A stretch of 64,000 bases of DNA from Roseiarcus sp963770035 (GCA_963770035.1 CAVYON010000034.1:248001-312000); one strand, 5' to 3'. Counted from the stretch's first letter, positions 26,528-35,463 are shown. Program-made: numbers and translations. The notes: generated by a model not told the origin, from the sequence alone.

Positions 26528-27586
26528 ATGACGTCGGACTTTATTTCGGAAGTCTCGCTCGCCGTCGTCGCGGTCGCGGCTGCCGCGGCCAGCGCCTATT
26601 TCGCCGACACCGTGCTTGCGCCGCTGACGCTCGCGCTCTTCATCATCGCCCTCGTCTGGCCCTTTCAGCGCTGGCTTCAGGAGCGCGTCCCGGCGCTCCT
26701 TGCGCTCGCGCTCACCATGACGCTGACCATCCTGACCATGCTCGTGTTCGCCTCGGTCACCGTATGGGGTTTCAGCCGGGTCGGGCGGTCGTTGATCGCC
26801 AATTCGGCCCGCTATCAGGCGATCTATGACGCTGCAGTCGCCTGGCTCGACAGTCACGGCGTCTCCGTCGCAGGCCTCTGGGCCGAGCATTTCAACGTCA
26901 GCTGGATGCTGCGTGGCCTCCAGACAATCACCGGCCGGGTGAATACGACGCTGAGCTTCTGGATCATCACGCTCGTCTACGTGATCCTGGGGCTCATGGA
27001 GGTCGAGGACATCGAGCGGAAGCTTCAAGCCTTCCTCAGCCCCCCGACGGCGCAAACACTCATCACAGCCTCAGCCGACACAGCGCGAAAATTCCGCAAG
27101 TACATGGCGGTACGGACGCTGATGAGCCTGGCGACCGGCGCTCTGGTGTGTGCCTTCGCCGCCGCGACCGGGCTTCAGTTCGCGGTCGAGTGGGGCGTTA
27201 TAGCGTTCGCGCTCAACTACATCCCCTTCATCGGGCCGTTCATCGCGACCGTGTTCCCGACCCTTCTGGCGATGGCTCAGTTCGCCACGTGGCAGGCGGC
27301 GTTCGGCGTATTCGTCTGCCTCAACATCATCCAGTTCGTCATCGGCAGCTATGTCGAACCGCGCATGTCCGGCGCCGTTCTCTCGATCTCGCCGTCCGTC
27401 GTCCTGTTCGCCGTCTTCTTTTGGACTTTCTTATGGGGCCTATACGGCGCCTTCATCGGCGTCCCGATCGTAATCGCCGCCCTGACCTTCTGCGGCCACG
27501 CGTCCTCCACGCGATGGATCGCCGACCTGCTCGGCGGCCCGCTGCCGGCGGGCGTAAAGCTGAGTACGTCGGCGACCGCTAAGTGA
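26528..27586 (+). CDS. AI-2E family (PerM/TqsA-like) membrane transporter
   Basis: 352 residues. Hydrophobic helices at both ends (VVAVAAAAASAYF, PLTLALFIIALVWPF, ALALTMTLTILTMLVFASVTVWG), a central amphipathic region, and the family signature FALNYIPFIGPFIATVFP. The late segments IIQFVIGSYVEPRMSGAVLSISPSVV and WGLYGAFIGVPIVIA are typical. Start at 26528 has GGAGGG 5-6 bases upstream. Members export AI-2 or act as Na+/H+ exchangers; the name alone does not decide. Confidence 0.85.
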   Translation: MTSDFISEVSLAVVAVAAAAASAYFADTVLAPLTLALFIIALVWPFQRWLQERVPALLALALTMTLTILTMLVFASVTVWGFSRVGRSLIANSARYQAIYDAAVAWLDSHGVSVAGLWAEHFNVSWMLRGLQTITGRVNTTLSFWIITLVYVILGLMEVEDIERKLQAFLSPPTAQTLITASADTARKFRKYMAVRTLMSLATGALVCAFAAATGLQFAVEWGVIAFALNYIPFIGPFIATVFPTLLAMAQFATWQAAFGVFVCLNIIQFVIGSYVEPRMSGAVLSISPSVVLFAVFFWTFLWGLYGAFIGVPIVIAALTFCGHASSTRWIADLLGGPLPAGVKLSTSATAK

Positions 27587-27675
27587 TTGTGAACGACCAC
27601 CGCCGGCGGTGGCCTCCGGTTACGGCTTAAAGCCGGATTGCGTCGGCCTCAGGGGCCGACTTCGCCAGCCGGCCA

Positions 27676-27693
27676 GACGACTTCGAAGTCGTC
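27676..27693. repeat. Perfect 18-bp palindrome between convergent genes
   Basis: GACGACTTCGAAGTCGTC is self-complementary and lies in the 150-base spacer between the convergent transporter and adenine deaminase genes. It may act as a bidirectional transcription stop, although no T-run follows; a protein-binding site is also possible. Confidence 0.35.
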
Positions 27694-27736
27694 GTCGAAG
27701 GCTGTGGCTTGAATGACGCCGCGCCTTGAAGCGCCG

Positions 27737-29446
27737 TCAATCCCGCACGAACTCCATTCGGTCCACGTCCACCAGGCCCCGATCGGTGATCTTCAGATGC
27801 GGGATCACCGGCAGCGGCAGGAAGGCGACCTGGAGGAAGGGCTCGGCCAGCGTGACGCCAAGGCCCTTGGCGGCGGCGCGCAGCGGGATCAGCCGTTCGC
27901 GCACGTCCTCGAAGCTCGCGAGGCTCATCAGCCCCGCGACCGCAAGCGGCAGTTCGGCCACCACCCTGCCCCCGTCGGCCACCGCAAAGCCGCCCTCGAT
28001 CTCCCGCAGCCGGTTCACCGCTGCAGCCATGTCGGCCGTATTCGTCCCGACGACGCAGAGATTGTGGCTGTCGTGTCCGACCGAGGAGGCAATCGCGCCG
28101 CGCTTCATGCCGAAGCCTTTGACGAAGGCGGTCGCCTTGTTGTCGTTGACCCCGTGCCGGGCGACCACCGCCACCTTGACCACGTCCTGATCGAGGTCGA
28201 CGTCGCGCTCGCCATTGCGGAAGGGCAGCGTCACCGGGACCCGCTCGGTGATGATCTTTCCCGGTACGACGCCGATCGCCTGGGTCGAGGGCCCCTGCCC
28301 GCGGGCGATGAAGTCCTGCGGCTCGACCCGACGCGCCTTGATGCTGTCGCGCCCGACCGGCGCCAGCGCGCCGCGCGCGGCGAACAGCGCGTCGCCGACG
28401 ACGCGGCCAGCCGCCAGCACCGTCGAAACCGCGCAAGCGTCGAGATCATCGACGACGACGAGGTCGGCGCGCCAGCCGGGCGCAACGAGGCCGCGGTCGC
28501 GCAGCCCGAAGATCCGCGCGGCCGAAATCGACGCGGCGCGATAGGCCGCGAGCGGCGGCGCGCCGAGCCGGATGGCGGTGCGGATCAGGAAGTCGAGATG
28601 GCCCTCCTCGGCGATGTCGAGCGGATTGCGGTCGTCGGTGCAGAAGGCGATGAACGGCGAATTGCGCTCTGTAATCAAGGGGCTGAGGGCGTGCAGATCC
28701 TTGCAGACGGAACCCTCGCGGATCAGCACCGCCATGCCCTTCGCGAGCTTCTCGCGGCCCTCCGGCAGGTTCGTCACCTCGTGGTCGGTCCGGACGCCAG
28801 CGCTGAGATAGCCATTCAGCCGATAACCGCCGAGCAGCGGGCTATGGCCGTCGATCGGCCGGGTCTGGAAGGCTGCGAGCTTGGCGAGGCAGGCCGGGTC
28901 GCGCGCCAGCAGGCCGGCAAAGTTCATGAATTCGGCGAGGCCAAGCACCTTCGGGTGGCCCGCGAGTTCGAGAAGGTCGCCGACCTCGAGCCGGGCGCCG
29001 GCAGTTTCGAGGCTGGTGGCGGGCACGCAGCTCGAAAGCTGCACCCTGAGGTCCATAGCCACCGCCATGGCGCCGTCGAGGAAATATTGCAGGCCCGCCT
29101 GGCCGAGCACGTTGCCGATCTCGTGCGGGTCGCAGATCGCCGTGGTGACGCCGTGGCTCAGGACGCAGCGGTCGAATTCGAGTGGCGTGATCAGCGACGA
29201 TTCGACGTGGCAATGGGTGTCGATGAAGCCGGGGACGACGACCTTGCCGCGCACGTCGATCTCGCGCACGCCCGCGTATTCGCCAAGCGTTCCGACGATC
29301 CGGTCATTGCAGATGGCGACGTCGCCGGCTATCAGTTCGCCGCTGACGAGATCGAAGATCCGTCCCCCTTTCAGCACGATGTCGGCCTTGGCGAGCCCCT
29401 GCCCCTGCTCGATGGCGCGGCTTAGAAAAGCGATGGCGTCGCTCAT
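27737..29446 (-). CDS. ade: Adenine deaminase
   Basis: 569 residues, the usual Ade length. The amidohydrolase metal site is GFIDTHCHVESSLITPLEF. Further motifs are TTAICDPHEIGNV, IDGHSPLLGG and CTDDRNPLDI. The C-terminal domain carries SVGHDSHNLCVVGTN. It converts adenine to hypoxanthine plus ammonia in purine salvage. Start at 29446 with GAGGAG upstream. It could in principle be an Ade-like paralogue, but the motif set is complete. Confidence 0.93.
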   Translation of the reverse strand: MSDAIAFLSRAIEQGQGLAKADIVLKGGRIFDLVSGELIAGDVAICNDRIVGTLGEYAGVREIDVRGKVVVPGFIDTHCHVESSLITPLEFDRCVLSHGVTTAICDPHEIGNVLGQAGLQYFLDGAMAVAMDLRVQLSSCVPATSLETAGARLEVGDLLELAGHPKVLGLAEFMNFAGLLARDPACLAKLAAFQTRPIDGHSPLLGGYRLNGYLSAGVRTDHEVTNLPEGREKLAKGMAVLIREGSVCKDLHALSPLITERNSPFIAFCTDDRNPLDIAEEGHLDFLIRTAIRLGAPPLAAYRAASISAARIFGLRDRGLVAPGWRADLVVVDDLDACAVSTVLAAGRVVGDALFAARGALAPVGRDSIKARRVEPQDFIARGQGPSTQAIGVVPGKIITERVPVTLPFRNGERDVDLDQDVVKVAVVARHGVNDNKATAFVKGFGMKRGAIASSVGHDSHNLCVVGTNTADMAAAVNRLREIEGGFAVADGGRVVAELPLAVAGLMSLASFEDVRERLIPLRAAAKGLGVTLAEPFLQVAFLPLPVIPHLKITDRGLVDVDRMEFVRD

Positions 29447-29588
29447 GGTCGTGCTCCTCGAGATTGGCCTACAGTATGATGAATTCTGCTTGACCTATGT
29501 AATGGCGCGCTCGGCATTGTTTCAGGCTTAAGGAGTCCTCTCAAGCAAGCTTTGACGCAGCGCTCGAATCGTCGTCTGGTCGCGCCCC

Positions 29589-30440
29589 ATGCGACCCATC
29601 CTGTCAATCCAGTCTCATGTCGTCTACGGCCATGTGGGCAACGATGCGGCGGCCTTCCCGCTGCAGCGTTTAGGCCGCGAGGTCTGGCCGCTAATGAGCG
29701 TCCAGTTCTCCAGCCACACCGGCTATGCCGGCTGGCGCGGACAGGCGTTTGACGCCGTCATGATCGACGACTGCGTCGCCGGGCTCGAGGCGATCGGCGC
29801 GCTTGCCGGATGCGGCGGCCTTCTGACCGGCTACCTCGGCAGGGCGGAGATTGGAGAGGCGGCGTTGCGGACGCTCGCGGCCCTCAACGCCGCCAATCTC
29901 GACGCCGTCTATTGCTGCGACCCCGTCATCGGCGACGTGGACCGGGGGTCCTATGTCGCTCGGGAGGTCGCCGAGTTCTTTCGCGACCGGGCTTTGCCCG
30001 CCGCCACGATTGCGACGCCGAATGCATTCGAGCTCGAATGGCTGACCGGCGGCCCGGTGCGGACCCTGCCGGAGGCGCGGGCGGCCGTCGCCAGGCTCAT
30101 GTCGAGAGGCCCCGCAATCGTCGCCGTCACGTCGCTCATGCTCGACGATACGCCAGCGGACGCGCTGGACGTTCTCGCCGCCGACGGAACCGGGCTCTGG
30201 CGAGCGCGGACGCCAAGACTGCCGATCGCGCTCAGCGGCTCCGGCGACCTGTTCGCGGCGCTCTTCCTCCATCACAAGCTCGCAAGCGGGTCGACCCCGA
30301 CGGCGCTTTCCCTGGCGGTCTCGTCGACCTTCGGAGTGGTCGCCGCGACGCTGGCCGCGGGCCGGCGGGAGCTTGCGCTGATCGAAGCCCAGGAGGAGTT
30401 TCCCCACCCCTCGCAAGTCATTCAGGCCGAGCCGATTTGA
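29589..30440 (+). CDS. pdxY: Pyridoxal kinase PdxY
   Basis: 283 residues, ribokinase fold. Begins MRPILSIQSHVVYGHVGNDAA (the SxxVxxGxVGN substrate loop of PdxY), with TGYAGWRGQAF, DPVIGDVDRGSYV, and ATPNAFELEWLTG. The anion-hole/catalytic Asp is in IALSGSGDLFAALFL. It phosphorylates pyridoxal to PLP using ATP. Divergent from ade across a 142-base spacer. Confidence 0.92.
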   Translation: MRPILSIQSHVVYGHVGNDAAAFPLQRLGREVWPLMSVQFSSHTGYAGWRGQAFDAVMIDDCVAGLEAIGALAGCGGLLTGYLGRAEIGEAALRTLAALNAANLDAVYCCDPVIGDVDRGSYVAREVAEFFRDRALPAATIATPNAFELEWLTGGPVRTLPEARAAVARLMSRGPAIVAVTSLMLDDTPADALDVLAADGTGLWRARTPRLPIALSGSGDLFAALFLHHKLASGSTPTALSLAVSSTFGVVAATLAAGRRELALIEAQEEFPHPSQVIQAEPI

Positions 30441-30538
30441 GGGAACCTTGCTTTGCGCACATCATTTACTTTTTTTGCGCAACGTCGCACAAAGGCGTGC
30501 GCTCCGACGCCAGGCTTGCAGCGCGAAAGGAAATGGTC

Positions 30539-30865
30539 ATGCCGCGTCCAATTCAAATGTTTGGCGCCGCCGTTGCGCTTGGGTGCCTCATCGGGTTTGT
30601 CGCGACGGCCGACGCACAGACTGTCCATCATCGGGCGCATCATCATCCGGCCGCCGAGGGCCGCCATATTGTGGTGCACGGGGGCGAGTTCTACCTGACG
30701 GCCGGCACGGTCGTCCCTGTCGGCTCCCGCAACAACTACGTGTACAGCACGTTCGGCGGCGGTCCGACGACGTTCGTGCCCAATGTCGACCACACGACCG
30801 TCGGCGTCAGGGGCCTCGATCGGATTCCCAACAACTTCACGGTCCCGGGCTGCTGCGCTCCGTAG
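30539..30865 (+). CDS. Small exported hypothetical protein
   Basis: 108 residues. N-terminal signal peptide (FGAAVALGCLIGFVATADAQ, likely cleaved after the AQ) then a His-rich start (VHHRAHHHPA) and a Gly/Thr/Asn-rich domain ending PGCC. AAAGGA lies 7 bases before ATG 30539. Probably periplasmic. Function unknown. Confidence 0.7.
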   Translation: MPRPIQMFGAAVALGCLIGFVATADAQTVHHRAHHHPAAEGRHIVVHGGEFYLTAGTVVPVGSRNNYVYSTFGGGPTTFVPNVDHTTVGVRGLDRIPNNFTVPGCCAP

Positions 30866-30898
30866 GAAGCGGCTCGCCGCCGTTCGGATAGGGCTCGC

Positions 30899-31801
30899 AT
30901 GGGGCGGCGCTTCTTCACGCTCGACGTCTTCACCGAGACGGCGCTGGCGGGCAATCCGCTCGCCGTGGTGCTTGATGTCGAGGGCCTCGACGAGGCGCGC
31001 ATGCAGGCGATTGCGCGCGAATTCAATCTCTCCGAGACCGTATTCGTTTTTGAGCCGAGAAATCCGATCCATTCGGCCAAAGTCCGGATCTTCACGCCGG
31101 GCCGGGAACTGCCCTTCGCCGGGCACCCGACGATCGGCGCGGCCTGTCTCATCGGGCATCTTCGGGCGCCTGATATCCTAGCATCTCGAGACCTGCGCAT
31201 CGTCCTGGAGGAGCCGGTCGGCGACGTCGTCTGCCTGGTCCGGCGCCGGCAAGGCCGGGCGCTCGCCGCCGACTTCACCCTTCCCCGGCTGCCCGAGCGT
31301 CTCGAAGAGGCCCCGCCGACACTCGACGCGATCGCCCGTGGGCTCGGACTGGCGGCCGACGAGATCGGCTTCGACCGGCATGCGCCGAGCCTGTTCAGCG
31401 CCGGCGCGCCGTTTCTGTTCGTGCCGGTTCGCTCGCTCTCGGCGAGCGCGCGCGCCCGGCCCGGCGACATGCCGTGGTCGGAGAACGCCGGACCGGCGAC
31501 ATTCCTCTATACCCGCGAGGTCGCCGAAACGGGGTCCGCCTTCCACGCCCGCATGTTCGGCGGTGGCTGGGGCGTGCCGGAGGATCCGGCGACCGGAAGC
31601 GCCGCCGCAGCCTTCGCAGGGGTCGCCGTCGCCTTCGACCGTCCCCAGGACGGCGAGCATGTCCTGGTGATCGAACAGGGATTTGAAATGGGGCGGCCAA
31701 GCCGCATCGTCCTCGGCTTCGAGGTCCGCGACGCGGCGCTGAGATCGGCATCGATCGGCGGCTCGGCGGTGATCGTCGCGAGCGGCGCGCTCGATCTATG
31801 A
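30899..31801 (+). CDS. PhzF/YddE-family isomerase
   Basis: 300 residues, diaminopimelate-epimerase-like double fold. N-terminal DVFTETALAGNPLAVV and AREFNLSETVFV (catalytic Glu in SET) and GRELPFAGHPTIGAA are the PhzF signatures. C-terminal GWGVPEDPATGSAAAAF completes the phosphate-free active site. Not part of a phenazine cluster, so a general role. ATGA overlap with the Nudix gene indicates co-expression. Confidence 0.9.
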   Translation: MGRRFFTLDVFTETALAGNPLAVVLDVEGLDEARMQAIAREFNLSETVFVFEPRNPIHSAKVRIFTPGRELPFAGHPTIGAACLIGHLRAPDILASRDLRIVLEEPVGDVVCLVRRRQGRALAADFTLPRLPERLEEAPPTLDAIARGLGLAADEIGFDRHAPSLFSAGAPFLFVPVRSLSASARARPGDMPWSENAGPATFLYTREVAETGSAFHARMFGGGWGVPEDPATGSAAAAFAGVAVAFDRPQDGEHVLVIEQGFEMGRPSRIVLGFEVRDAALRSASIGGSAVIVASGALDL

Positions 31802-32517
31802 ATGAGCCCTTGCGCATCGTCGAGGTCGCCGAGTTGGATTTCGCCGTCGAGCCGTTCCGGTGGACCTTCGCCGAGACCCACAGGACCGCCATCGCAGCGC
31901 ACTGGAGCGAGCGTCGCCGGACCAAACCCGCACTATACAACGGCCGCATCCTGCTGCTCGGGAGGCGTGAGCTATCCAGGCGCGTCGATGGCGCGGTCCG
32001 GCTCGCCGGCGTGTATTTCGAGGCCGATTTCGCCGATTTCATCGCCTGGCGCGACTTTGGTTTTTCGGGCGAACCGGTCGAGAATTGCTTCGCCATGGCG
32101 GCGCTGCGCGGCACCGACGGCGCCTTCCTCCTCGGCGAGATGGCGCCGCACACGGCGAACGCCGGACAGGTCTATTTTCCGGCCGGCACGCCGGACCCGA
32201 ACGACGTGTTCGACGGACGGGTCGACCTCGACGCCAGCGCGCGGCGGGAGCTCATGGAGGAAACCGGCGTCTCCGCCGACGAAGCGGCGGTCCAGGGCGG
32301 CTGGACAGTCGTGTTCGCAGACCGGCGCGTGGCCTGCATGAGGGCCATGACGCTGCCGATGCCGGCGGACGAGGCGAAGGCGCGGATCGACGCTTTCCTG
32401 GCGCTCGATTCGCAGGCGGAGCTCACGCGCATGCATATCGTGCGGCGCCCGGACGACATCGATCGCGCACGAACGCCGGATCACGTCGCCGCCTACATCG
32501 ACGCGGCGCTCGCGTAG
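31798..32517 (+). CDS. Nudix hydrolase
   Basis: 239 residues. The Nudix box is present in diverged form: the Gly at the start of AGTPDPNDV, then RRELMEETGV, which keeps the REXXEE core binding the catalytic metal. A ~100-residue N-terminal extension precedes it. It hydrolyses a nucleoside-diphosphate-linked compound; substrate unknown. Coupled by ATGA to the PhzF-like gene. Confidence 0.82.
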   Translation: MNEPLRIVEVAELDFAVEPFRWTFAETHRTAIAAHWSERRRTKPALYNGRILLLGRRELSRRVDGAVRLAGVYFEADFADFIAWRDFGFSGEPVENCFAMAALRGTDGAFLLGEMAPHTANAGQVYFPAGTPDPNDVFDGRVDLDASARRELMEETGVSADEAAVQGGWTVVFADRRVACMRAMTLPMPADEAKARIDAFLALDSQAELTRMHIVRRPDDIDRARTPDHVAAYIDAALA

Positions 32518-32546
32518 CGGCGGACTGATCGGTCGCGCGGGCGCAT

Positions 32547-32635
32547 TGTAGGGCGCGGTCGATAGCCCCGTGAGACGGGGGTCCTTACGGACGCCCTATG
32601 GACCGCGCGGGCCGGGTCAGCGATCCGGCCCTACA
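32547..32635. repeat. Nested and interleaved inverted repeats at a gene convergence
   Basis: TGTAGGGC (32547-32554) pairs with GCCCTACA (32628-32635), TAGGGCG with CGCCCTA (32592-32598), GCGCGGTC (32553-32560) with GACCGCGC (32601-32608), and a CCCCGTGAGACGGGG hairpin lies between. The arms compete with each other, so alternative folds are possible. It sits between the Nudix stop and the convergent lipoprotein stop, where a bidirectional terminator would be expected. Confidence 0.45.
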
Positions 32636-32961
32636 GGGTAGCCGTGGCGCTGTTCGGAGGCCGCGATCATCGCCTTCGCCTGGGCGTCGTGGCCTGCGGC
32701 GCATACCGGTTCGGCGGCATCGATTTCACGCTTGATCTGGCGATAAACCGACTGGGCCACATGTCCCATCGAAAGGTCGTTGGCCTGGATCGCCCGGTAA
32801 CGGGCGATCGCGGCCTTGCAGTCGCTCCCCTCGGGCAGCGCGAAATTGGCCGGCGTGTAGGCGACCGACCCCGGCGGGGGCGCGGAGGCCTGCGGAGCGG
32901 GGGCGTTGCAAGCGGAAACCGCGAGCCCCGCAAGCGCGGCGATGACAGGCGTCGGCTTCAT
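32617..32961 (-). CDS. Small lipoprotein of unknown function
   Basis: 114 residues. Short signal peptide ending LAVSAC, a good lipobox, then a Pro/Ala linker and a ~75-residue helical domain with two cysteines (SDCKAAIARYRAIQANDL, EPVCAAGHDAQ), possibly disulphide linked. Expected in the periplasm, membrane anchored. Confidence 0.75.
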   Translation of the reverse strand: MKPTPVIAALAGLAVSACNAPAPQASAPPPGSVAYTPANFALPEGSDCKAAIARYRAIQANDLSMGHVAQSVYRQIKREIDAAEPVCAAGHDAQAKAMIAASEQRHGYPVGPDR

Positions 32962-33076
32962 CGGCGGCCCTCATTTACGAATCGTCTAGTTTACGAGTCG
33001 TGAGACCCTACCCTCGCGAAACCTCAGCCGCCGTCAAGGCCAGCTTGGCGCAAGCGCTCTATGACATGCTCGCGGC

Positions 33077-33355
33077 ATGCCGCCGATCGTACCTCCTCAC
33101 GCCGACAAGCGCACCATTCTCCGCGCGCGGACATTTCGCAGCGCCCGCTGCGTGTTCAACGCCGGTGGGTCGACGCTCGACGTCACCCTGCGGGACCTCA
33201 CGCCAACGGGCGCGCGGATCTCCGGCGACGGACTGATTGCGCTGCCGCGCACCTTTGAGGTCCAGATCCTCGACGGCTTTGGCGGCTATTCGTCCCGCCG
33301 GGCCCGCCTGGCCTGGGCCCGGGGCGCAGCAGCCGGACTCGAGTTCATCGATTGA
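33077..33355 (+). CDS. PilZ-domain protein, copy 1
   Basis: 92 residues, a single PilZ domain. The N-terminal RxxxR-type region (KRTILRARTFRSARC), then RDLTPTGARIS (the D/NxSxxG position reads D-L-T-P-T-G) and a final GLEFID strand. PilZ proteins bind cyclic di-GMP; the arginine/serine pattern is slightly degenerate so binding is plausible, not certain. It is about 65% identical by eye to copy 2 at 34151. Confidence 0.8.
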   Translation: MPPIVPPHADKRTILRARTFRSARCVFNAGGSTLDVTLRDLTPTGARISGDGLIALPRTFEVQILDGFGGYSSRRARLAWARGAAAGLEFID

Positions 33356-33392
33356 CCGGAACGGTCAGGCCAGCCGCTCGTCCGGCGCGCGT

Positions 33393-33761
33393 TCAGCCGA
33401 CGGCCGGCGATCCGGTGTGAACCGTCCAGATCTCCGATACGGACGCCAGCGCGACGATCAGCCCGAGCGCCACGAAAGCCCATACCGCATGGCCGATCGC
33501 CGCAAAGCCCAAAAGCCAGGGCGCGGCGATTACCAGCACGCCTGCGACGAGCGCAACCCAGTCTTCCCACTCCGCGAACTGGACGAGCGCGGCGGTCGCC
33601 ATGACGACGATCACCACGCCGCCAACCCAGGCGGCGCGCGCCGCCGACGGGTCGCCGGAGAACCCCAGCGCCCACGGCGCGACGAACAGCAGCGCGCCGC
33701 ACACGAGCATGATCCAATCCTGAACGCTTTGGCCCCCGCGCCACGAAGTCTCACTTGCCAT
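33393..33761 (-). CDS. SPW-repeat membrane protein
   Basis: 122 residues with four hydrophobic helices in two repeats, each with the APW(A/L)LGF signature of the SPW family. Start at 33761 with AAGGAGG 6 bases upstream. Small integral membrane protein of unknown role. Confidence 0.8.
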   Translation of the reverse strand: MASETSWRGGQSVQDWIMLVCGALLFVAPWALGFSGDPSAARAAWVGGVVIVVMATAALVQFAEWEDWVALVAGVLVIAAPWLLGFAAIGHAVWAFVALGLIVALASVSEIWTVHTGSPAVG

Positions 33762-33817
33762 AACGGCCTCCTTCCATCGACGCGGCGTCATCGGACGCCT
33801 TAGATGTACAATACAAC

Positions 33818-34111
33818 CTAAATGCGGCGATTCAGCGCGAGGCGTATGACATAGTTGCGAAAAATCCTTCGTGAGGTCGCAACCGCGGCATAGACCGGGT
33901 CGGCGGCGCGCAACCGCGTACACACCGCCGTCATCTCCGGGGCGTCGTCGAAGGGCGGCGGCTTCAACACGAGATCGAGTTCAGGCGCGAAGCGCGCCGC
34001 GAAGGCGGCGGAGATGGTGGTGACGAGGTCGCTCGCCGCCGCAACCGCGGCCGTGAAATGCGGCGTCGGAAGGCCAATGCGCCGCTCGACGCCCGCCGTG
34101 GAAAGCCGGGC
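33818..34111 (-). pseudogene. Partial duplicate of the LysR gene 3' end (C-terminal ~96 codons)
   Basis: From an A-R-L-S-T-A-G-V-E-R-R-I-G-L stretch to the stop it parallels residues ~210-306 of the intact LysR protein at 34470-35390, including SDLVTTISAAFAARFAP and LVLKPPPFDDA. Upstream the homology ends at the PilZ copy 2 leader, so no DNA-binding domain remains. Its last ~25 codons differ because of an inverted 30-bp segment (33854-33883). Not expected to be functional. Confidence 0.7.
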
Positions 34112-34150
34112 GTCAGCCCGGCGCAAGCGCGATCGGACACCCTCGCCCGC

Positions 34151-34429
34151 ATGTCGCCGATCGTCCCGCCCTATACTGAGAAACGCCGAGTGCCCCGCTC
34201 GCGCGTTTTCCGGAAGGCCCGTTGCGTCGTCGACACCGGCGGCTTGACGCTCGACGTCACGATCCGGGACATCTCGCTGAACGGCGCGCGCATCACGGGC
34301 GAAGGACTGGACGTGCTGCCGCAGACCTTCGAGGTCCGAATCCTTGACGGTTACGGCCGCTATTCGTCCCGCCAAGCCCGCCTCGTCTGGGCCAGGGGCA
34401 GAACGGCGGGGCTCGAGTTCCTCGATTGA
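34151..34429 (+). CDS. PilZ-domain protein, copy 2
   Basis: 92 residues with the same layout as copy 1 and better PilZ motifs: RVPRSRVFRKARC then RDISLNGARIT, where D-I-S-L-N-G fits the D/NxSxxG cyclic di-GMP-binding element, and a GLEFLD end. Located between the LysR fragment and the intact LysR gene, so the duplication included or was split by it. Confidence 0.85.
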   Translation: MSPIVPPYTEKRRVPRSRVFRKARCVVDTGGLTLDVTIRDISLNGARITGEGLDVLPQTFEVRILDGYGRYSSRQARLVWARGRTAGLEFLD

Positions 34430-34469
34430 CCGGAACGCGGGCGGCAGCAGGTTGCCCGAAATCAGGCGA

Positions 34470-35390
34470 TTAACGCGAGGCGTAGGCCGCGGTTGCGACC
34501 TCACGAAGGATTTTTCGCAACCACGTCAAGGCCGGGTCGGCGGCGCGCAACCGCGTCGACACCGCCGTCATCTCCAGCGCGTCGTCGAAGGGCGGCGGCT
34601 TCAGCACGAGTTCGAGGTCAGGCGCGAAGCGCGCAGCAAAGGCGGCGGATATGGTGGTGACGAGGTCGCTCGCCGCGACGGCCGCAATTGCGGCCATGAA
34701 ATGGGGCGTCGTAAGGCCAATGCGCCGCTCGACGCCCGCGGCGGAAAGCCGGGCGTCGATCTCCGACACTCCGTCGCCGAAGAAGGACACGGTGGCGTGC
34801 CGATAGAGGCCGTAGTCCGCCATAGTCCATTGCCGGTTCGCCGCCGGATGGTCGCGCCGCATGACCAACACCAGGCGGTCGCGCCCGATGGTCTCGCTGA
34901 CAGCCCCGGGCGGCAAAGGCGTCCCGGTCACGGCGAAGCAGATGTCGACTTCGCCCTGCTCCATCCGAGCGATGATGTCGCGCCCGATCGACGAGAAGGC
35001 GAGATCGACGCCGGGCGCCTCGCGCTCCAGGCGGGCGACGAGGCGGGGCGCAATCAAGACCGTCTGGGCGTCGGCCGCCGCCAGACGGAAGGTCCGCTTC
35101 AACCCCGCCAGGTCGATCGCGGACGAACGGAAGAGCCCGCGCAAGGACTCGAGCGCCGCCGCGACCCTGGGTTGCAAGGCTTCGGCAGCGGGCGTCGGCG
35201 AAAGGCCGCCCCCGACCCTGACCAGCAGCGGATCGCCGAAAATCTCGCGCAACCGCGCCAGCGCCCGGCTCGTCGCCGGCTGGCTTAAGCCCACCTCGGC
35301 CGCCGCCCGGGTAACATTGCGTAGCCGAAGCAGCGCCTCCAGCGCGGGAAGGAGATTGAGATCCAGTCCGGCTAAATTCACCTCGCGCAT
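34470..35390 (-). CDS. LysR-family transcriptional regulator
   Basis: 306 residues. N-terminal wHTH (LNLLPALEALLRLRNVTRAA, VGLSQPATSRALARLREIFG) and a PBP2-type effector domain. Divergent from the NAD(P)-dependent epimerase gene with a 73-base AT-rich spacer, the usual LysR arrangement in which the regulator controls its neighbour. The C-terminal part was duplicated into 33818-34111. Confidence 0.88.
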   Translation of the reverse strand: MREVNLAGLDLNLLPALEALLRLRNVTRAAAEVGLSQPATSRALARLREIFGDPLLVRVGGGLSPTPAAEALQPRVAAALESLRGLFRSSAIDLAGLKRTFRLAAADAQTVLIAPRLVARLEREAPGVDLAFSSIGRDIIARMEQGEVDICFAVTGTPLPPGAVSETIGRDRLVLVMRRDHPAANRQWTMADYGLYRHATVSFFGDGVSEIDARLSAAGVERRIGLTTPHFMAAIAAVAASDLVTTISAAFAARFAPDLELVLKPPPFDDALEMTAVSTRLRAADPALTWLRKILREVATAAYASR

Positions 35391-35463
35391 GGTCGAAATA
35401 TAAACTATGCATTTTTGATATGATAGAGGCAGGCGTATTGTCCTGAAAATCTTGGAGGCTCCC
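35391..35463. promoter_or_regulatory. Divergent LysR/epimerase promoter region
   Basis: A 73-base spacer far richer in A+T than its surroundings, with ATAT....ATAT half-sites and a T-N11-A-type element (TATGCATTTTTGATA), as expected for a LysR operator. Position and composition support it; the exact site is inference. Confidence 0.45.
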
